From contig NZ_BKAG01000030.1 of assembly GCF_007992435.1 (NCBI RefSeq), positions 22,741 to 86,740 of the forward strand: a DNA stretch of 64,000 nucleotides, in the 5' to 3' direction. The DNA comes from Prosthecobacter gellanilyticus (GTDB lineage: Bacteria > Verrucomicrobiota > Verrucomicrobiia > Verrucomicrobiales > Verrucomicrobiaceae). Made by a program: the position numbers and the translations under genes. The notes beneath the pieces are model-generated. The model did not search any database and was not told where the DNA came from. It worked only from the letters and a program-made list of their open reading frames with translations. Numbering within the stretch: the first letter of the stretch is position 1; each line of letters starts with the position of its first letter. Shown in pieces: positions 35,083 through 44,300 of this stretch.

Positions 35083-35280
35083 TTAGCGTTGGATCACCGT
35101 CTCCTGCCGCTTCGCCTCGACCTTTGCTTTTTGTTCGGCCAGCCACTTTCCATACCAGCGCATAACGGAGTTCACAATAAAGCTCCGGCTTCGTTGCTCA
35201 TCCCGCGCAAGACTGTCGATAAACTCCAACACATCGCTTTCAAAAGTCACCCCCGCTGTTGTCCTCTTAATCTTTTGCAT
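35083..35280 (-). CDS. Ribbon-helix-helix (CopG/Arc-type) regulator
   Basis: A 65-residue protein with the RHH layout: a short basic strand (KIKRTTAGVTFESDVLEFID) then two helices (SLARDEQRSRSFIVNSVMR) and a basic tail. It is the first gene of the rep-parA-parB operon and stops 5 bp before the rep ATG. GGAGC precedes its ATG by one base. A near-perfect palindrome at 35301-35317 lies just upstream, fitting autoregulation of the operon, as many plasmid RHH proteins do. Family call is from size and pattern. Confidence 0.7.
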   Translation of the reverse strand: MQKIKRTTAGVTFESDVLEFIDSLARDEQRSRSFIVNSVMRWYGKWLAEQKAKVEAKRQETVIQR

Positions 35281-35300
35281 GCTCCAATCATACCATGAAG

Positions 35301-35317
35301 CTGACAGCGGCTGTCAG
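35301..35317. promoter_or_regulatory. Palindromic operator candidate for the rep-par operon
   Basis: CTGACAG (35301-35307) and CTGTCAG (35311-35317) form 7-bp arms around CGG. On the minus strand a TATGAT (35292-35287) follows 19 bp after a CTGACA hexamer, giving a possible promoter whose transcript would start near the RHH ATG. The palindrome lies between these boxes, a good place for repressor binding. Promoter assignment is tentative. Confidence 0.4.
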
Positions 35318-35344
35318 GTTGGGTGTGGATAGTGCGGTCACAAT

Positions 35345-35362
35345 ACTTCGGGCGCCCGAAGT
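35345..35362. promoter_or_regulatory. parS-like palindrome, copy 3 (perfect)
   Basis: ACTTCGGGCGCCCGAAGT is a perfect 18-bp palindrome 65 bp upstream of the RHH-rep-parA-parB operon, identical in its core to copy 2. Its position could also allow ParB to affect operon transcription. ParB binding is inferred. Confidence 0.65.
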
Positions 35363-35759
35363 TTTTCTCCGCAGCCGTGATCCCGCGTGGCGCAGGAGTG
35401 GAAGACTGGAGCCTCGTGGCAAGGTGGGGAGGAGTCCAGTCTTCCACTCATGGGGGACGCGGCCAAAGGCGGGCCTCGACTGGTCTGCCATTCGGGCGAG
35501 GCACGAGCGCGATGACTGACGGGCTGAGGCGGGGAGAGTCCTAGCGCGTGGGTTAGCATGACCGGGAGGCTTGCCGACGAAGGAGGGCGGTAAGCCGGTC
35601 ATGCAAACCGGGGCGCGAAATTATGGGGGGAACGAGCTGGCTCGGAGAGCGTGCGAGCTGCGGCAGGATTGACAGTAAGGGGCGTTGCGGGGAAACCTCC
35701 CCGCTAGAAGGGGTAGCTGCGCACGAAGTAGCAGCGAGGGGAAGGCTTTCCCCAACATG
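35363..35759. other. Non-coding stretch with several hairpins
   Basis: No gene is supported here. GCATGACCGG (35556-35565) and CCGGTCATGC (35595-35604) form a perfect 10-bp inverted repeat. A GCGGGG/CCCCGC hairpin lies near 35688-35706, and GGGGAAGGCTTTCCCC near 35738-35753 is nearly palindromic. Clustered hairpins beside a replication/partition operon would suit an origin, a transfer origin or an RNA, but none is shown. The right edge of the mobile element may lie here. Confidence 0.4.
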
Positions 35760-38627
35760 CTATTCGACGCGTTGAAAGACCATGCCTGTCTGATTCTCGA
35801 CCATACCTCCAGGGACAAATTGGAACTCGAAAGTCCTACCAACTAAAGACCTGGCATTTTTGGCACAAACGCCTGTTAAAAGTCCATCTCCGAAATCGCG
35901 ATCCCACCCTTGCACGCCAATGCGAAATGTTGCGTTATTTCTGTCTACTTGACCCCCGTTAGTGGCTTCATAAATGGCGCGGCAGGTGCGCAGCACTTTT
36001 CCATCAGCTGACAATTCTCTATATGTGCGATGCCACATCAAGCCGTTTGCAAAGCTGATCTGGTCAGTGAACTCAATCTGAGGTAGATCCCGAGGACGGG
36101 CTACCATAACAAAACATGGTCTTGGAACAGTAATAGTCCCGGCCTTTGACGCCTGTCCCTTCGCGGGTGCAACTGGCGGAGGTTTGGGAGCCGACTCCTT
36201 GCTATCCGTCACGTCATAGACCTTGGCCTTTTGTGACGTGATGTAGATCCTTGCACCCTCAGCTCTCAAATTCATCATAAGATCAGCGCGGCCTTTGTGC
36301 CACTCGCCAGCGGCATTCTCGTTATAAAACGTGATCGTATATGTCGCGCTCCAGACACCGGCACTTTCGGAAACATTGATGGTATCGACCACCTGTTCCT
36401 GGCCTTTAGGCCACTTCTGTCGTTGTGCTGTTTCCTCGGCCTCAATGGCTGTAACTGGAATGCGCCCTTTGTTGAGAAAGTCCACCGTGGCATCGTAGTC
36501 AGCTATCATGCCTGCAACGTCTCCGCGTGAAGCCTTCGCATGGTGTTCCGATAAAAAGTGCTTAACATCGTTGTCACTCAAGGTTGTGACTGGCGGTGCA
36601 GATGGAGAGATTGGAAGAGGTAAACTCGGGATGGGTAAACTCGGGATGGGTGAGCCTAAGATGGGCAAAGTTGGACGGGCCAACATGGGTTCCAATATAG
36701 TCGGGGTGGCCGTTACGCGGGGTTTCTCCACATACTTTGTCACCACCATTGAAGTTGGCTCCTGCGCCAAGCTAAGGAGGTGAGGGTCTTCGAGCTCAGG
36801 CAGCGTTTCCGGAGGCGAGGACGACAAAAAGCGAAAATGTGCCCACCAATTTTGAATGCCAGGAGCCTTCCACTCGGACATCTTACCTTCCTTCCAGGTA
36901 TGCAAGGTCACGGCCACATCGTCGGGCCTGATTTTGCCGTCGAACGTTGACACAATGAATGTGGCTTTGCGCCCCTGCCATTCATGCAACCGGGCAACAG
37001 CATGCACATTCTTGTAATTAGCTCCGACAACCTCATGGTTGAGCGGGTTTATCATCGGGGGACAGATGAACAGGCATAGTTCCTTTGACTCTCCTCGGCT
37101 CATCAAACCATCGCTCTCGAGTTGTTCGAATGGGCGCGGCATTTCTACCTCCAAGACTACATCCGGACGGGATACCTTTTTCATATAAGTCACGAGAATC
37201 TCGTCACCACGCAAGCGGATGATCTTTGATCCATCCGATGAGCAAAAAATGCGGTCACCCTCATTGGCGGAGATAGCAGAGATGCCAAAGGCCAAAGGGA
37301 GTTGCGGATGCTCATACGTGCAGATTGTAAGCCCCGACAGTTCCCAGGGAGACTCGGGATTACGCCTGGGCGGTGGCACGGCTGAAGTGATCAATGTCTT
37401 TAACCCAAGTTTCCAGCTGTTCTGATGAGGCCAATCATAGACAGGCCCATTCTTCCACTGCTGTTGCAGATTGCTCTCGAGTTTTGTGTAGTGTGGAGAC
37501 TCAACAAATGGATGGAACAATAGGGTGTCGAGATCGAAAGCGAGACTAGCCTCATCGTCCGGAAAGAATGCTAGTTCGTCCTTTTGCCACCAATAAAGCT
37601 CTCCGCCTGGCACGTCCCGCCCGGGTGGTCGCGGAAGTTCTGTGGAAGTTTGCGCGGCGATGCCCAGTATCCATATCCGGCGAGAACCTCCGCCGCCGAT
37701 CGTGCATGCTATGGACTTCTGATCAGGTGACCAAGCTAGGGTTCCATTGGGGAAATCAGGCACTTTGATTGACGAAATTTGGACAAAGCGATGCAGATCA
37801 TAGACGGCAACTACACTCCCTGCGCTTTCTGAAGCTCCAAAGGCGATGAGCGTGTTGTCCGGCGACATCGCCACTGGACAGGAACCCTGGATGCCGGTGA
37901 TCGTCTTGACGGCTTCAGCTTGAAGTTCACCCACCTTAGCGGAGACAATATCCGCAGGCGGTTCATATAAAAACACAGGCGGTTTGGGAAGAATCGGAGC
38001 AGGATCTACCACACGCGCTTTGACCAGCAGGCCAAATGGCGACGCCAAGCCCACTGTCGCAATGATGGCGATAATGAATCGAACGCCTTTTACTAATCTA
38101 CTAGTCGGAGGCGGAGCCGGCGCCTGGCGCTGGGTTTGCTTTGCGCCTGAAATATGGAAACCCATCAACCCTCCAACAAAGCCACATAGGACGCTAGGCA
38201 GCAACGCTGCCAAACAGACCCCGAGAACTAACCACGCCTCCAACTTCCAAGCATGGTCTGTTGACGCAGTTGAGGCGGCCATCGCCTTCAGCACATGTAA
38301 AAAAGTCAGAGATGCTCCTCCTACCAGGGCGCAAAACACTCCGGCGGACATCCCCAGCCTACCCCACCTGGATGGGGTGAGCGCAAACGAAGGCGAGGCT
38401 TTGCGAGTCGAAAGGATGGTCACTAATCCTGAAGCACAGGAAAAGAGCAGCAGACTGGAAAATCTTAGCCTGACCTCGTCGATGGGCGGCAAGTGGGAAA
38501 GAAGGAGCCCAGGAAGCAGCACTGAGACTATTCCAAGAAAGGTTCCCCAGGCTACCGCCCTGGCTGGCCCTTTATCGAGGATGCGAGCCTGGAGGAACTC
38601 CGGGCGGGTCTGAGACGGGAGGCTCAT
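35760..38627 (-). CDS. 955-residue membrane-anchored propeller-like protein
   Basis: Unrecognised large protein. The N-terminus has about five hydrophobic segments (for example GIVSVLLPGLLLSHLPPIDE and LVLGVCLAALLPSVLCGFVG). A long exported part starts near residue 215 with WD40/TolB-like blades (CPVAMSPDNTLIAFGASESA; GTLAWSPDQKSIACTIGGGG). A proline-rich linker with SLPIPSLPLPISPS repeats leads to an NTF2-like or scaffold segment (DVKHFLSEHHAKASRGDVAG) and a C-terminal domain with GLMWHRTYRELSADG. Such mixed architectures are common in Verrucomicrobiota and Planctomycetota. ATG 38627 is the first in frame. Whether it belongs to the element or to the host is unclear. Function unknown. Confidence 0.7.
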   Translation of the reverse strand: MSLPSQTRPEFLQARILDKGPARAVAWGTFLGIVSVLLPGLLLSHLPPIDEVRLRFSSLLLFSCASGLVTILSTRKASPSFALTPSRWGRLGMSAGVFCALVGGASLTFLHVLKAMAASTASTDHAWKLEAWLVLGVCLAALLPSVLCGFVGGLMGFHISGAKQTQRQAPAPPPTSRLVKGVRFIIAIIATVGLASPFGLLVKARVVDPAPILPKPPVFLYEPPADIVSAKVGELQAEAVKTITGIQGSCPVAMSPDNTLIAFGASESAGSVVAVYDLHRFVQISSIKVPDFPNGTLAWSPDQKSIACTIGGGGSRRIWILGIAAQTSTELPRPPGRDVPGGELYWWQKDELAFFPDDEASLAFDLDTLLFHPFVESPHYTKLESNLQQQWKNGPVYDWPHQNSWKLGLKTLITSAVPPPRRNPESPWELSGLTICTYEHPQLPLAFGISAISANEGDRIFCSSDGSKIIRLRGDEILVTYMKKVSRPDVVLEVEMPRPFEQLESDGLMSRGESKELCLFICPPMINPLNHEVVGANYKNVHAVARLHEWQGRKATFIVSTFDGKIRPDDVAVTLHTWKEGKMSEWKAPGIQNWWAHFRFLSSSPPETLPELEDPHLLSLAQEPTSMVVTKYVEKPRVTATPTILEPMLARPTLPILGSPIPSLPIPSLPLPISPSAPPVTTLSDNDVKHFLSEHHAKASRGDVAGMIADYDATVDFLNKGRIPVTAIEAEETAQRQKWPKGQEQVVDTINVSESAGVWSATYTITFYNENAAGEWHKGRADLMMNLRAEGARIYITSQKAKVYDVTDSKESAPKPPPVAPAKGQASKAGTITVPRPCFVMVARPRDLPQIEFTDQISFANGLMWHRTYRELSADGKVLRTCRAIYEATNGGQVDRNNATFRIGVQGWDRDFGDGLLTGVCAKNARSLVGRTFEFQFVPGGMVENQTGMVFQRVE

Positions 38628-38789
38628 GTTTTAGAATAATTCTGATTGTGCCAATAGGACTCTTGCAGATCAATTCCTATATTCGAACCCACGCATTGCC
38701 CTTATCCCACCACGAACACCGACATAGGCCGCTGATCAAAAACGCGTTTGACCAGCACCTCAGCGTCGCGAGACTAGTAGCTGTCTTCA

Positions 38790-39179
38790 ATGAAACGCCT
38801 TTGGCAAATCCTCGCTATCGTCCTGCTGGCCCTCATGGTGCCTGCCTCGGCGTGCTGCCTGGTGCCTCAGGAGGCGGAAAAGAAGGCTTGCTGCGGGTGT
38901 TCTACGCATGGCGAGGAGCAAGAGACCCCGGCGTCGCCGGAGGCCTGCCCCAGCACAACACTTGCGCATAGCCAGGTGCCTGCCCCTGTGTTGCTTCCTG
39001 CCATGCAGATGATCGAGTTGGTGAGCATCATCCACGAGATCATGCGCTTGCATGAACTGGTGGCAGTCAAAGAGTCACCAGTGCCTTTGATGACGACCGC
39101 GCCGCCGCAATTGCGGACAACGTGGGTTTTTGTGAGCCGTGCGGCATTGCCTGCGCGTGCGCCTGCCGAACTGGCCTGA
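38790..39179 (+). CDS. Small secreted Cys-rich protein upstream of metal efflux operon
   Basis: A 129-residue protein with a signal peptide (MKRLWQILAIVLLALMVPAS) followed at once by a Cys-rich stretch (ACCLVPQEAEKKACCGCSTH) with further His, and a later helix of Met, His and Glu residues (IIHEIMRLHELVAVKE). Metal binding in the periplasm is plausible. It is the first gene of the right-hand efflux operon, 135 bp before the TolC-like start. It holds the same place as the Cys/His-rich gene at 2229-2678 but shares no obvious alignment with it. No family recognised. Confidence 0.6.
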   Translation: MKRLWQILAIVLLALMVPASACCLVPQEAEKKACCGCSTHGEEQETPASPEACPSTTLAHSQVPAPVLLPAMQMIELVSIIHEIMRLHELVAVKESPVPLMTTAPPQLRTTWVFVSRAALPARAPAELA

Positions 39180-39314
39180 TTTCCGTGCGCTGCGCTGCCT
39201 CGACTGGCAGCGAACGACGCGCCGGAGCGATGCACACCCAATCATCGGTGTCGCCCGCACACCTCGTTTCGAGGCTTCTTCATGCCTGTTCTTCTCACTC
39301 AAACCCGCTCTGTT

Positions 39315-40595
39315 ATGCGCCCCCTCTTAATTTCATATTTGCTGCTGACAACCCTGCCCTCGCTTTTTGGTGCGAGCACGATGCCAGAGCCTGTCTCCAT
39401 CTCGGAACTCGTTTCACGCACGCTTGCGGCCAACCCGGAGATTCGCTTTTACGAGGCGGAGATCGAGACGGCAAAAGCCACACGCAGCACGGCGGGCAGG
39501 CAGTCCAATCCCGAGCTTAGTTTGGAGGTCGGGCAGAACCGCCTGTCATCGGCGGAGGGCAATTCAAACGGCCTGGCTTTCTCCGCTGCGCTTGCTCAGC
39601 CTATCGAATGGCCGGGCAGGTTGGGGCTGCGCAAGGCTATCGCGAATCGTGACATCGCTCTCGCAGAACTCGGACTGGAGCGCTTCCGTTTTCATCTCGC
39701 TTCACGAGTGCGGGTGCTGGCCTACACACTCGCCGCCCAGCAGGAAGTTTCCAACGCGGCGAATGAGGTCGCAGCGCGATACACTTCTCTCCGGGAGGTG
39801 ATGGTGCAGCGCGAGCCTGCGGGCATTGCTCCGCAGTTGGAAATCGTCACCATCGAGGCGGCAGCGCTAGTCGCTGAATCAAGAGCGGCCAAGGCAGGGG
39901 TGGAAGTGCAAAAGGCACTCCTTGAGTTGAACCAGCTTATGGGCCGCCGGGCAGACTCGCCGCTGGTGGTGAAGCGAACCGCGTTTGACATGAAGACATC
40001 GCCATCACTCGAGTCGTTGCTCGGGACAGCGATTAGGAATCACTATGACTTGCGCATTCGCCGTGCGGAGCTGGAGCAGCAGGGCTTCAAAGTCGAACTC
40101 GCCAAAAACGAGCGCTATCCCACTTTCACCATTGGCCCTTTCGTGCAGGTGCAGGACACGAAGAAGCAGGAGGATCAAACCGTGGCAGGCATTGGCATCT
40201 CTTTTCCGCTGCCGTTCTGGAAATCGGGCAAAGCCGAAGTGACCTCAGCGCAGGCACGTCAGGTGCAGGCACAGGCCACCCTTAGCGTGGCACAGCGCGA
40301 AGTGGAGCGGCAGGTCACAGAGTCCATGCTGATGTTTAAAACTCAGCAGTCACGCATTGTGCTCTGGAAAGGCGATGCCATCGCAAAGTTCAGTGAGGCT
40401 GCCGCGCTGGCAGATCGCCATTACCGCCTGGGTGCCGTGCCCATGGGCACCTTCATCGAGCTTCAAGACAAGTATCTCGAAGCGGTCGAGTCCATCAGCG
40501 AGGCGCAGTCTCAGGCGCTCGAAGCCGCGCTCACCCTTGAGGAACTTACAGGAGCACCCGGCAGCCTCATCACCCTCAACGCACCGAAATCTTAA
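39315..40595 (+). CDS. TolC/CusC-like outer-membrane efflux channel
   Basis: Outer-membrane channel of a heavy-metal RND system, 426 residues from ATG 39315, which starts a clear signal peptide (MRPLLISYLLLTTLPSLFGA). An ATG at 39282 would add 11 residues. The two outer-efflux halves are visible: ISELVSRTLAANPEIRFYEA opens the first and LGTAIRNHYDLRIRRAELEQ the second, with ISFPLPFWKSGKAEVTSAQA before the last helix. It is followed 13 bp later by the adaptor gene. It is a paralogue of the channel at 835-2154. Confidence 0.88.
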   Translation: MRPLLISYLLLTTLPSLFGASTMPEPVSISELVSRTLAANPEIRFYEAEIETAKATRSTAGRQSNPELSLEVGQNRLSSAEGNSNGLAFSAALAQPIEWPGRLGLRKAIANRDIALAELGLERFRFHLASRVRVLAYTLAAQQEVSNAANEVAARYTSLREVMVQREPAGIAPQLEIVTIEAAALVAESRAAKAGVEVQKALLELNQLMGRRADSPLVVKRTAFDMKTSPSLESLLGTAIRNHYDLRIRRAELEQQGFKVELAKNERYPTFTIGPFVQVQDTKKQEDQTVAGIGISFPLPFWKSGKAEVTSAQARQVQAQATLSVAQREVERQVTESMLMFKTQQSRIVLWKGDAIAKFSEAAALADRHYRLGAVPMGTFIELQDKYLEAVESISEAQSQALEAALTLEELTGAPGSLITLNAPKS

Positions 40596-40608
40596 CCGCA
40601 CATCTGCC

Positions 40609-41307
40609 ATGAAACTCTTTCTTATCGCATTGTTCATCCCCCTTGCTGCCATACTCAGCAGTTGCACCGAATCCAGCGCCAGTCCCAGCCATGCCGCTGA
40701 ACCCGCGCCAGAAAATGGCGCACAGTTCAAAGAGGGGAAAGGCATCTCCCTCACCACTCTCATGATGGAGTCCATCGGCCTGAAAACAGCCGAGGTTTCG
40801 GAGGAGAAAATCGCACCCAGCTTTACAGTCACCGTGCAGAGCATGCAGCGCGGCACTGAGGCCAGCGGCTGGCTCAACGAGGCGCAGGCGGCACGAGTGC
40901 TGCCCGGCATGGAGATGGAATTAGGCACCGAGAAAGGCAGCGTGCTACGCATCGAGAAAGCGCCGTCTGTGATACACGGGGATTTTGAAGTTACGGTGCA
41001 GACGGCTACCGCCATCGAAGCGGGCAGCGCCCTCAATGCCACCTTCCGCTTTCCTGCGGGTGATCCTGTGACCGCGATTCCGAAAGCCGCGCTGCTCACC
41101 ACCGCCGAGGGCACTTTTGTTTATGCTAAGAATGACGAGTTCTACCTGCGCACGCCGGTCAAAGTTGGGGCGGCGAGTGGTGAGCACGTCGAGATCACGG
41201 ACGGCCTTTATACCGGAGATGAGATCGTCACCGCGCCTGTGATGTCTCTCTGGCTTGCCGAACTGCAAGTCTTGCGTGGCGGCAAAGCATGCACCTGCGG
41301 CCACTAG
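40609..41307 (+). CDS. Short RND efflux adaptor lipoprotein
   Basis: A 232-residue adaptor with a lipoprotein signal (FIPLAAILSSCTES, lipobox Cys near residue 19). Only the barrel and membrane-proximal parts of a membrane fusion protein are recognisable (ASGWLNEAQAARVLPGMEME; AIPKAALLTTAEGTFVYAKN; VKVGAASGEHVEITDGLYTG). The lipoyl half-motifs and hairpin are missing, so it is about half the usual length. It ends in a CTCGH tail that may bind metal. Placed between channel and pump (6 bp before the pump ATG). Either it is reduced by deletion, or the missing domain is supplied in trans by an adaptor such as the one at 1-815. Confidence 0.7.
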   Translation: MKLFLIALFIPLAAILSSCTESSASPSHAAEPAPENGAQFKEGKGISLTTLMMESIGLKTAEVSEEKIAPSFTVTVQSMQRGTEASGWLNEAQAARVLPGMEMELGTEKGSVLRIEKAPSVIHGDFEVTVQTATAIEAGSALNATFRFPAGDPVTAIPKAALLTTAEGTFVYAKNDEFYLRTPVKVGAASGEHVEITDGLYTGDEIVTAPVMSLWLAELQVLRGGKACTCGH

Positions 41308-41313
41308 CACCTC

Positions 41314-44300
41314 ATGCTCTCCCATCTCATCACCCTTGCCATGCGGCAGCGTGCCGCCGTGCTGGTCGTCATGCTCGTGCTCATCGGCGTCGGCTCTTGG
41401 TCGGCCATCCATCTGCCGATAGATGCCGTGCCGGACATCACGAATCCGCAGGTGCAGATCAACACCGCCGTCTCTGCGCTTGCCCCTGAGGAGATCGAAA
41501 AGCTCGTCTCGTTTCCCATCGAGAGCGAGATGGCAGGCCTGCCGCAAATGGTCGAGCTGCGGTCTTTGTCTAAGCTCGGCCTCTCGCAGGTCACGATGGT
41601 CTTCCATGATGATGTGGATCTCTACCGCACCCGCCAGCTCGTCACGGAGAGGTTGCAGGCGGTGCTTGATGAACTGCCTCCCGGCCTCACGCCAAAGCTC
41701 GCACCTGTTGCCACGGGCCTCGGCGAAATCTTCTATTACAGCCTCGACTACACAGAGGACGCAAAGAGCAAACCCGCCACCCGAGAGGCACAGCTTATGG
41801 AGCTGGCGCAAATCCAGGAATATCAGGTCAAGCCGTTGCTGAGAGGCACAGCGGGAGTCGCTGAGGTGAACACCAGCGGCGGCTATCAGAAGCAGATCGT
41901 CATTCAGCCTGACCCTGCACGCCTCGCGGCACGCGGCCTCTCGCTCGACATGCTTGCCGAGATCGTCGAACAAAACACCCGCAATGCAGGCGGCGGCTAT
42001 GTGGAGATCGGGGGAGAGCAGCTCATCATCCGCGCTGCCAGCCGCGTGAATGATTTGGAGCAAATCCTCAACATACCGCTCAAGTTTGCAGGGGGTGTGA
42101 AGCCCATCCTCATCAGCGAAGTTGCCACAGTCAGCATCGGCAGCGCCTTTCGCACCGGAGCCTCCACAGACGAAGGCAGAGAGGCCCTTGTGGGAGCCAC
42201 CATCATGCTCGCCGGAGAAAACTCGCGCCTAGTCGCGCAGGCCGTGCGTGCGAAGCTCGATGAGATCCAGCCTAAGCTGCCGCATGGCGTTGTCATCCGC
42301 ACACTTTACGACCGTAGCAATCTCGTGAGCCGCACCATTGCCACCGTGGAGAAGAATCTGGCAGAGGGGGCCTTGCTCGTTGTCGTCGTGCTCTTTGCAT
42401 TGCTGGGCAATTTCCGTGCAGCGTTCATCGTCGCGCTGGTGATCCCGCTTTCCATGTTCATCGCAATGACGGGCATGGTTCGCTACCACATCAGCGGAAA
42501 CTTGATGAGCCTCGGAGCCATAGACTTCGGCCTCATCATTGATGGTGCTGTCGTCATGGTGGAGAACATCGTCCGCCATCTTGGCGAGCGGCAGCACGCC
42601 TTGGGCCGCACGCTGACTCTCCGCGAACGCACAGAGGAGGTGCTCAAGTCTGCGAAGGAGGTGGCTAATCCGATGTTCTTTGGCGTGCTCATCATCACCG
42701 TCGTTTATGTGCCCATCCTCGCTTTGCAGGGAATCGAAGGGAAGATGTTCAAGCCTATGGCCCTCGTGGTGATGCTTGCGCTCGGTGGTTCACTCGCTCT
42801 TGCCGTCACCTTGATGCCCGTGCTCTGCTCCTACCTGCTCGGCGGAAAAATCCAGGAGAAGGACAACTGGCTCGTCACCCTCACCAAACGTCTCTACACA
42901 CCGCTGCTGCAATTTGGCCTGCGCTTCCGCCTGCTCATCGTTCTGCCCATGCTCGCCCTGTTTGGCACGTCGCTGTGGGTGCTCTCACGCATGGGTTCCG
43001 AGTTCATCCCTCAGCTCGATGAAGGGGACTTCTCTTTCCAGCTTATCCGCAGCAGCAGCGCCTCGCTCTCCTCATCGCTCGACTTGCAAAAGCAAAGCGA
43101 AGCGGTCATCCGCCGCGACTTTCCCGAGGTGAAGGAAATCTTCTCACGAATCGGAACTGCCGAGATTGCCACGGACCCCATGAACCCGAACGTGGCCGAC
43201 ACATACCTCATGCTGAAACTACGCGACCAGTGGCGGCAGGAGAGCGGCAAGGCCATCACCAAAGAGCACCTCGGGCAGCTCATGCGGAAGGCCCTGCTGG
43301 ATAAGGTGCCAGGACAAAACATCCTCGTCACCCAGCCCATCCAGCTACGCTTCAATGAGATCATGGCGGGAGCACGCGCCGACCTCGTGTGCAAAGTCTT
43401 TGGGGACAGCTACGATGAACTCGAACGCCTCGCCGGAGAAGTCCGCGCTGCCATTACTGGCATTCGTGGCGGTGGGGAAACCGAGTTCGACAACATCGGC
43501 AAGAACCCGATGATCGAAATCCAGCCTGACCGCGAGGCCATGCGCAAGTTCAACGTCCATGCCGACGAGCTGAACCGGCTCGTGGAAACTGCGCTGGCGG
43601 GGAGTGAAGTCGGCCTGTTGATCGAAGGCAACCGCCGAAGCCCTATCGTCGTCCGCCTTTCCGAGGGGCACCGCAGCGACCTCGAAGGCATCAAGCGCCT
43701 TGCCATGCGCACCGAGGACGGGGGAATGCTCGCGCTAGGCCAGATTGCCAAAATCGTGCTTACTCCTCAGCCCGTGCAGATCGCTCGTGAAGACGCCCAG
43801 CGCCGAGTTAGCATCCTCATCAACGTGCGCGGACGCGACACCCAGAGCTTCGTCGAAGAGGCCACGCGCATCATCCGCGAGAAAGTTACCTTCCCCGATG
43901 GCTACTATTTTGAGTTCGGTGGCCAGTTCAAGAACCTGCAAGAAGCGAAGGCTCGTCTCATGATCGTCGTGCCGCTGGCGCTCGGCCTCATCTTTGTTCT
44001 CATCTTCCTCAGCTTCGGCTCGATGCGTCAGGCCACGCTTATCTTTCTTTGCGTCCCGCTGGCTGTGACGGGTGGGATCTTTGCCCTGGAACTGCGCGGC
44101 ATGCCCTTCACCATCAGCGCTGCCGTCGGCTTCATAGCCTTGAGCGGTATCGCGGTATTGAACGGCATTATGCTCATCAGCTTCATCAATCAACTGCGCA
44201 GGGAAGGCCGTGAACTCAGAGAGGCAGTTGTCGAAGGAACTCTCACCCGCCTGCGGCCCAAGCTCATGACGGCCCTTGTCGCCAGCCTTGGTTTCCTGCC

